This document shows positions 60,193-64,000 of a DNA stretch of 64,000 bases, piece after piece. This DNA comes from Rathayibacter sp. VKM Ac-2759. GTDB lineage: Bacteria > Actinomycetota > Actinomycetes > Actinomycetales > Microbacteriaceae. How positions within the stretch are numbered: the stretch's first letter is position 1; the number at the start of each line of letters is the position of its first letter. The stretch lies in assembly GCF_009834225.1 (NCBI RefSeq), contig NZ_CP047176.1, forward strand, positions 1,550,001 to 1,614,000, in the 5' to 3' direction. Made by a program: the position numbers and the translations under genes. Below the pieces are notes generated by a model. That model saw only the letters and a list, made by a program, of their open reading frames with translations. It had not been told where the DNA came from and searched no databases.

Positions 60193-61787
60193 GCGCGCTC
60201 GTGCGGCTCGAGGGCCTCTCGGTCGCCTACGGCGGGCAGGACGTCGTGCACGGGGTCTCGCTCGAGATCGCACCGGGCGAGGTCGTCGCCGTGGTCGGCG
60301 AGTCGGGGTCGGGCAAGTCGACGACCGCGAACGCCGTCCTCGGGCTGCTCCCCGCGAACGGGCGCATCACCGGCGGCTCGATCGAGATCGCCGGCGACGA
60401 CGTGACGCGCGCCGGCGAGAAGGAGCTGCGACGCCTCCGCGGTCGGTTCGTCGGCCTGGTGCCGCAGGACCCGATGGTCGGACTCGACCCGACCCTCCGG
60501 ATCGGCGCGCAGATCGCCGAGGCGGTGCGCCTGCGCGGCGTCGACCGCCGCTCGGTCGACGCCGAGGTGCTCGACGCGCTCGCGCAGGCGGGGATCGACG
60601 ACCCGGAGCTGCGGGCACGGCAGTACCCGCACGAGCTCTCGGGGGGTCTGCGTCAGCGCGCGCTGATCGCGCTCGCGCTGGCGGGGAGGCCGCGGCTGAT
60701 CATCGCCGACGAGCCCACCTCCGCCCTCGACGTCACGGTGCAGAAGCGGATCCTCGACCACCTGCAGTCGCTCGTGCGCGAGCAGGGGATCGCGCTGCTG
60801 ATCATCACGCACGACCTCGCCGTCGCGGCCGACCGGGCCGACCGCGTCCTCGTGATGCGGGCCGGCCGGGTGATCGAGCAGGGTCCGCCGGCCGAGATCC
60901 TCGTCGCGCCGCGCGAGGAGTACACCCGTGCTCTGATCGACGCGGCGCCCGGCCTCGGGCACGGCGGCGCGCTCGTCCCGCGCTTCGAGCGGGTGCAGCC
61001 GGCTCCCGAGATCCTGCGGATAGAGAACGTCGTCAAGGACTTCCCGCTCCCCGGGCGGCGCGGCGGCTTCCGTGCACTCGACGACGTCTCGTTCTCGGTC
61101 CGCGCCGGGCAGACGCTCGCGCTGGTGGGCGAGTCGGGCTCGGGCAAGACGACGGCGCTGCGGATCGCCCTCGGGCTCGAGCGCGCGTCGAGCGGCCGCG
61201 TGCTCGTCGAGGGCGCCGATCTGACGCGCGCGGGCGAGACGCAGTGGCGGCCGCTCCGCCGGCGCATCCAGCTGGTGCACCAGAATCCGTTCGCCGCCCT
61301 CGACCCGCGGTTCACCGTGCTCGAGTCGGTCGTCGAGCCGCTGGTGTCCTTCGGAGTCGGCGATCGCGCCTCCCGGCTCGCCCGCGCCCAGGAGCTCCTC
61401 GACCGCGTCGGCCTGCCCGGCTCCTTCCTCTCCCGGCTGCCCGCCGAGCTCTCGGGTGGACAGCGGCAGCGGGTGGCGATCGCCAGGGCGCTCGCGCTGG
61501 GCCCCGACCTCGTGCTGCTGGACGAGCCGGTGTCGGCGCTGGACGTGTCGGTGCAGGCGCAGATCCTCGCGCTGCTGGTCGAGCTGCAGCACGACCTCGG
61601 AGTCGCCTACCTCGTCGTCTCGCACGACCTCGCGGTCGTCGCCGACGTGTCGCACGAGATCGTGGTGCTGAACCGCGGCTGGGTGGAGGAGGCGGGCACC
61701 ACCTCCCGCGTCTTCCGCTCGCCCGAGGCGGAGTACACCCGGACGCTCCTGGCCGCCGTCCCCGGGGCGACGGCGGTGGCCTCGTGA
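60189..61787 (+). CDS. Fused double ATPase of the ABC importer (DppD-DppF fusion)
   Basis: 532 residues with two complete ATPase domains. Domain 1: Walker A GESGSGKST near 38, signature LSGGLRQR near 154, Walker B LIIADEPTSALD near 175. Domain 2: GESGSGKTT near 315, LSGGQRQR near 423, VLLDEPVSALD near 443. Fusion of the two ATPases in one chain is common in actinobacterial Dpp-type systems. It powers the two permeases before it and starts within the stop of the upstream permease gene. Confidence 0.94.
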   Translation: MSALVRLEGLSVAYGGQDVVHGVSLEIAPGEVVAVVGESGSGKSTTANAVLGLLPANGRITGGSIEIAGDDVTRAGEKELRRLRGRFVGLVPQDPMVGLDPTLRIGAQIAEAVRLRGVDRRSVDAEVLDALAQAGIDDPELRARQYPHELSGGLRQRALIALALAGRPRLIIADEPTSALDVTVQKRILDHLQSLVREQGIALLIITHDLAVAADRADRVLVMRAGRVIEQGPPAEILVAPREEYTRALIDAAPGLGHGGALVPRFERVQPAPEILRIENVVKDFPLPGRRGGFRALDDVSFSVRAGQTLALVGESGSGKTTALRIALGLERASSGRVLVEGADLTRAGETQWRPLRRRIQLVHQNPFAALDPRFTVLESVVEPLVSFGVGDRASRLARAQELLDRVGLPGSFLSRLPAELSGGQRQRVAIARALALGPDLVLLDEPVSALDVSVQAQILALLVELQHDLGVAYLVVSHDLAVVADVSHEIVVLNRGWVEEAGTTSRVFRSPEAEYTRTLLAAVPGATAVAS

Positions 61788-62764
61788 GCCGGCGCTTCCT
61801 CGTCATCGGCGGCGGCGCGGTGGGCTCGGTCGTCGCCGCGCAGCTGCACCTCGCGGGAGAGGACGTCGTCCTGATCGCGCGCGGCGAGCACCTCCGCCTG
61901 CTGAGGGAGCGCGGGCTGCGCCTGCGGCGGCCGGGCGGCGACCGGACGGTGCGCGTGCCGGTGGCCGGCGGGCCCCTCGAGGCCGCGCCGCGACGAGGGG
62001 ACGTCCTCGTGCTGACCGTGAAGGCGCAGGACGCCGAGGCGGCGCTCGCCGAGTGGGCGTGGACGCCGCTGGCCGACGGGGGAGCGGGCAGCGAGCTGCC
62101 GGTGCTCACCCTCCAGAACGGACTCGCGGCCGAGGATGCGGCGCTGCGCCGGTTCGCCGATGTCTTCGGCGTCTCGATCGGCATCGCGGCCAGCTTCCTC
62201 ACCCCCGGCGAGGTCGTCTCGCCGTCCTTCCCGACCGTCGGCGTGCTGTGGATCGGCCGGCACCCCGACGCCGAGGATCCTCGGGCCGCGGCGTTCGCGG
62301 AGACGTTCCGCGGCGCGGGCTTCGCGGCCCGCGCCGTGCCCGACATCGGCGCGTGGAAGGCGCGGAAGCTCCTCGCGAACGCGGTCAACGGCCTCGACCT
62401 CTTCTCCGGCACCGACGCCGAGCGGGCCGCCGCCCGCGAGGCCCTCGTGGCGGAGGCGCGCCTCGCGCTCACCGCGAACGGCCGCGCGATCGCCGACGAC
62501 GACGGCACCCGCCTCCGGGTCGACCCCGTCGCCGGGCACACCGCCGGCCGCCTCTCGACCTGGCAGAGCTTCGCCCGCGGCGCCGGCAGCGAGGTCGACC
62601 ACCTCACGGGCGAGGTCGTGCTCCTCGCCCGCCGAGCCGGTGTCGACGCTCCCGTGAGCGAGCGCCTGCAGCTCCTCCTCGGGCTCCGCGGGCGGGAGGC
62701 GGCCGTCGCGCCGCTCCCGCTCGCCGAGCTCTCCGTCCCCTCTCCCGAAGGAGTCCCCGCATGA
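61784..62764 (+). CDS. Ketopantoate reductase-like (ApbA/PanE family) oxidoreductase
   Basis: 326 residues from GTG overlapping the previous stop. The NADPH motif is VIGGGAVGSVVAAQL near 7, then VLTVKAQDAEAAL near 77 and TLQNGLAAEDA near 106, as in PanE. The C-terminal helical domain has WKARKLLANAVNGLDL with the catalytic Lys/Asn region. Within this operon it more likely reduces a 2-oxo acid derived from the imported compound than ketopantoate for vitamin synthesis; no pan genes are near. Confidence 0.85.
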   Translation: MSRRFLVIGGGAVGSVVAAQLHLAGEDVVLIARGEHLRLLRERGLRLRRPGGDRTVRVPVAGGPLEAAPRRGDVLVLTVKAQDAEAALAEWAWTPLADGGAGSELPVLTLQNGLAAEDAALRRFADVFGVSIGIAASFLTPGEVVSPSFPTVGVLWIGRHPDAEDPRAAAFAETFRGAGFAARAVPDIGAWKARKLLANAVNGLDLFSGTDAERAAAREALVAEARLALTANGRAIADDDGTRLRVDPVAGHTAGRLSTWQSFARGAGSEVDHLTGEVVLLARRAGVDAPVSERLQLLLGLRGREAAVAPLPLAELSVPSPEGVPA

Positions 62765-63467
62765 CCCTGACCACCCCCGCCGCCCTCGCCCGGCACTTCG
62801 ACGAGCCGGAGGGCATCGCGCCCCGCGGCACGCTGATCGTCCTCGGCGGCCGCGGCGAGACGCCGGCCGTCTACGAGCGCTTCGGCACCCGCCTCGCCCG
62901 CGACGCCTACCGCGTCCGCGCGCTCGGCGATGCGACCGCCGAGGGGATCCGGGAGGCCGCGCTCGAGCTCCTCCGCGACCCCGGCGCCGTCTCCCCGCTG
63001 GTGCTGGTCGGCTCGGACGCGGGCGCGGCCGTCGCCCTCGAGCTCGCCGCGACCCACCCCGACGTGGTCGACGCGGTGATCGTCGCCGGTCTGCCCGTCC
63101 GCGCCGGGGGAGGCGAGGGCATCGCCGAGCGGACCGCCTGCCCGACCCACGCGGGGGTGCTCGCCCGCGAGGCCGACGCCGGTGCGCGCGACGCGGTGCT
63201 GCCCCTGGAGCTGCTCGCCGTCGCCGCGAGCGCCGTGCGGGCGCCGCTGCTCGCGCTGCACGGTGAGGCCGATGCGATCAGCCCCGTGGCGGAGGCGGTG
63301 GCCGTCTACCGCACGGCCCCGCGCGCCGAGATCCACCTCCTCGCCGACGGCCGGCACGACGCCCTGAACGACGCGACGCACCGCTCGGCCGCGGCGACCG
63401 CGGTGCTGTTCCTCGAGCGGGTGAAGGCGTCGGCGGCGACGGCCGCGATCATCACGCGGGTGGAGGC

Positions 63468-63471
<4 letters not shown>
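62761..63471 (+). CDS. Alpha/beta hydrolase
   Basis: 236 residues. GTLIVLGGRGETPAVYERFG near residue 23 supplies the first strand and oxyanion turn, and VLVGSDAGAAVALELAATHP near 81 is the nucleophile elbow region, but the usual GxSxG reads GSDAG, with Asp in the nucleophile position as in dehalogenase- or epoxide-hydrolase-like members, or shifted Ser. A His candidate is in GRHDALND near 197. Coupled on both sides by four-base overlaps. The substrate is unknown. Confidence 0.8.

Positions 63472-64000
<529 letters not shown>

Noticed and set aside
61784..62764. Pantothenate biosynthesis gene panE
   Set aside because: The fold fits, but it is embedded in a catabolic operon with no other pantothenate genes, so a specific vitamin role is not supported.

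Overview
The window is high-GC DNA from an actinobacterium. Gene content (long-form ArgG, DtxR/IdeR-type iron box, DUF4192, DUF4349, DUF1304), very high G+C at third codon positions, and dense GTGA/ATGA-coupled operons suggest Microbacteriaceae (Rathayibacter/Clavibacter/Curtobacterium-like). The genus is a guess from style, not shown by a marker gene.

Region 1, 1 to about 17990, is the right part of an integrated mobile element. It is visibly less GC-rich than the rest and ends in a displaced 3' piece of a tRNA-Pro(GGG) gene, an attachment site followed by the tRNA's own terminator. It carries an alpha/beta hydrolase, an HNH-like zinc protein, a MobF relaxase-helicase with a small membrane partner, and a cluster that looks like a defence cargo. 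That cluster is a translationally coupled trio (AAA+ ATPase, subtilisin-like protease, TPR protein with a HEPN RNase motif), then a DUF4238 protein, a DUF4209-type HEPN protein, a third HEPN-like protein, and a coupled pair of unknown genes. The first two genes of the trio match the IetAS antiphage system; the overlapping HEPN gene is the most interesting addition. No integrase is present, so the other end of the element must lie left of the window.

Region 2, 18000 to 35500, is chromosomal: NIPSNAP protein, K+ channel, amino-acid permease, then a six-gene iron-siderophore operon on the minus strand (binding protein, two permeases, ATPase, and an asymmetric heterodimeric ABC exporter). A DtxR/IdeR box sits between this operon and a divergent AraC-type regulator. 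Then come DUF2200, an ECF sigma factor coupled to a DUF4349 membrane protein, VOC and WYL proteins, DUF4192, a GNAT enzyme and a TPR protein.

Region 3, 35500 to 46660, holds what looks like a complete D-apiose/D-apionate catabolic locus: SDR dehydrogenase and D-apionate lactonase at one site; GntR regulator, ACS-family importer, L-erythrulose kinase, two tetrose-phosphate isomerases, a TIM-barrel decarboxylase and an oxidoisomerase at the other. The inferred route runs from the plant cell-wall sugar apiose to D-erythrose 4-phosphate. Operator-like palindromes with an ACCGGT core lie in front of both units.

Region 4, 46680 to 64000, has an NADP-dependent oxidoreductase, DUF1304 with a divergent TetR regulator, a nested-palindrome repeat pair, argG, a TetR/MFS efflux pair, a LysR regulator and a long coupled operon. 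That operon encodes a flavin monooxygenase, an acyl-CoA dehydrogenase-like enzyme, a peptide-type ABC transporter, a ketopantoate-reductase-like enzyme, a hydrolase and an FAD oxidase cut by the window edge. A short frame with a Cys-Ser-Cys motif lies upstream, so sulfur acquisition is the likely theme.
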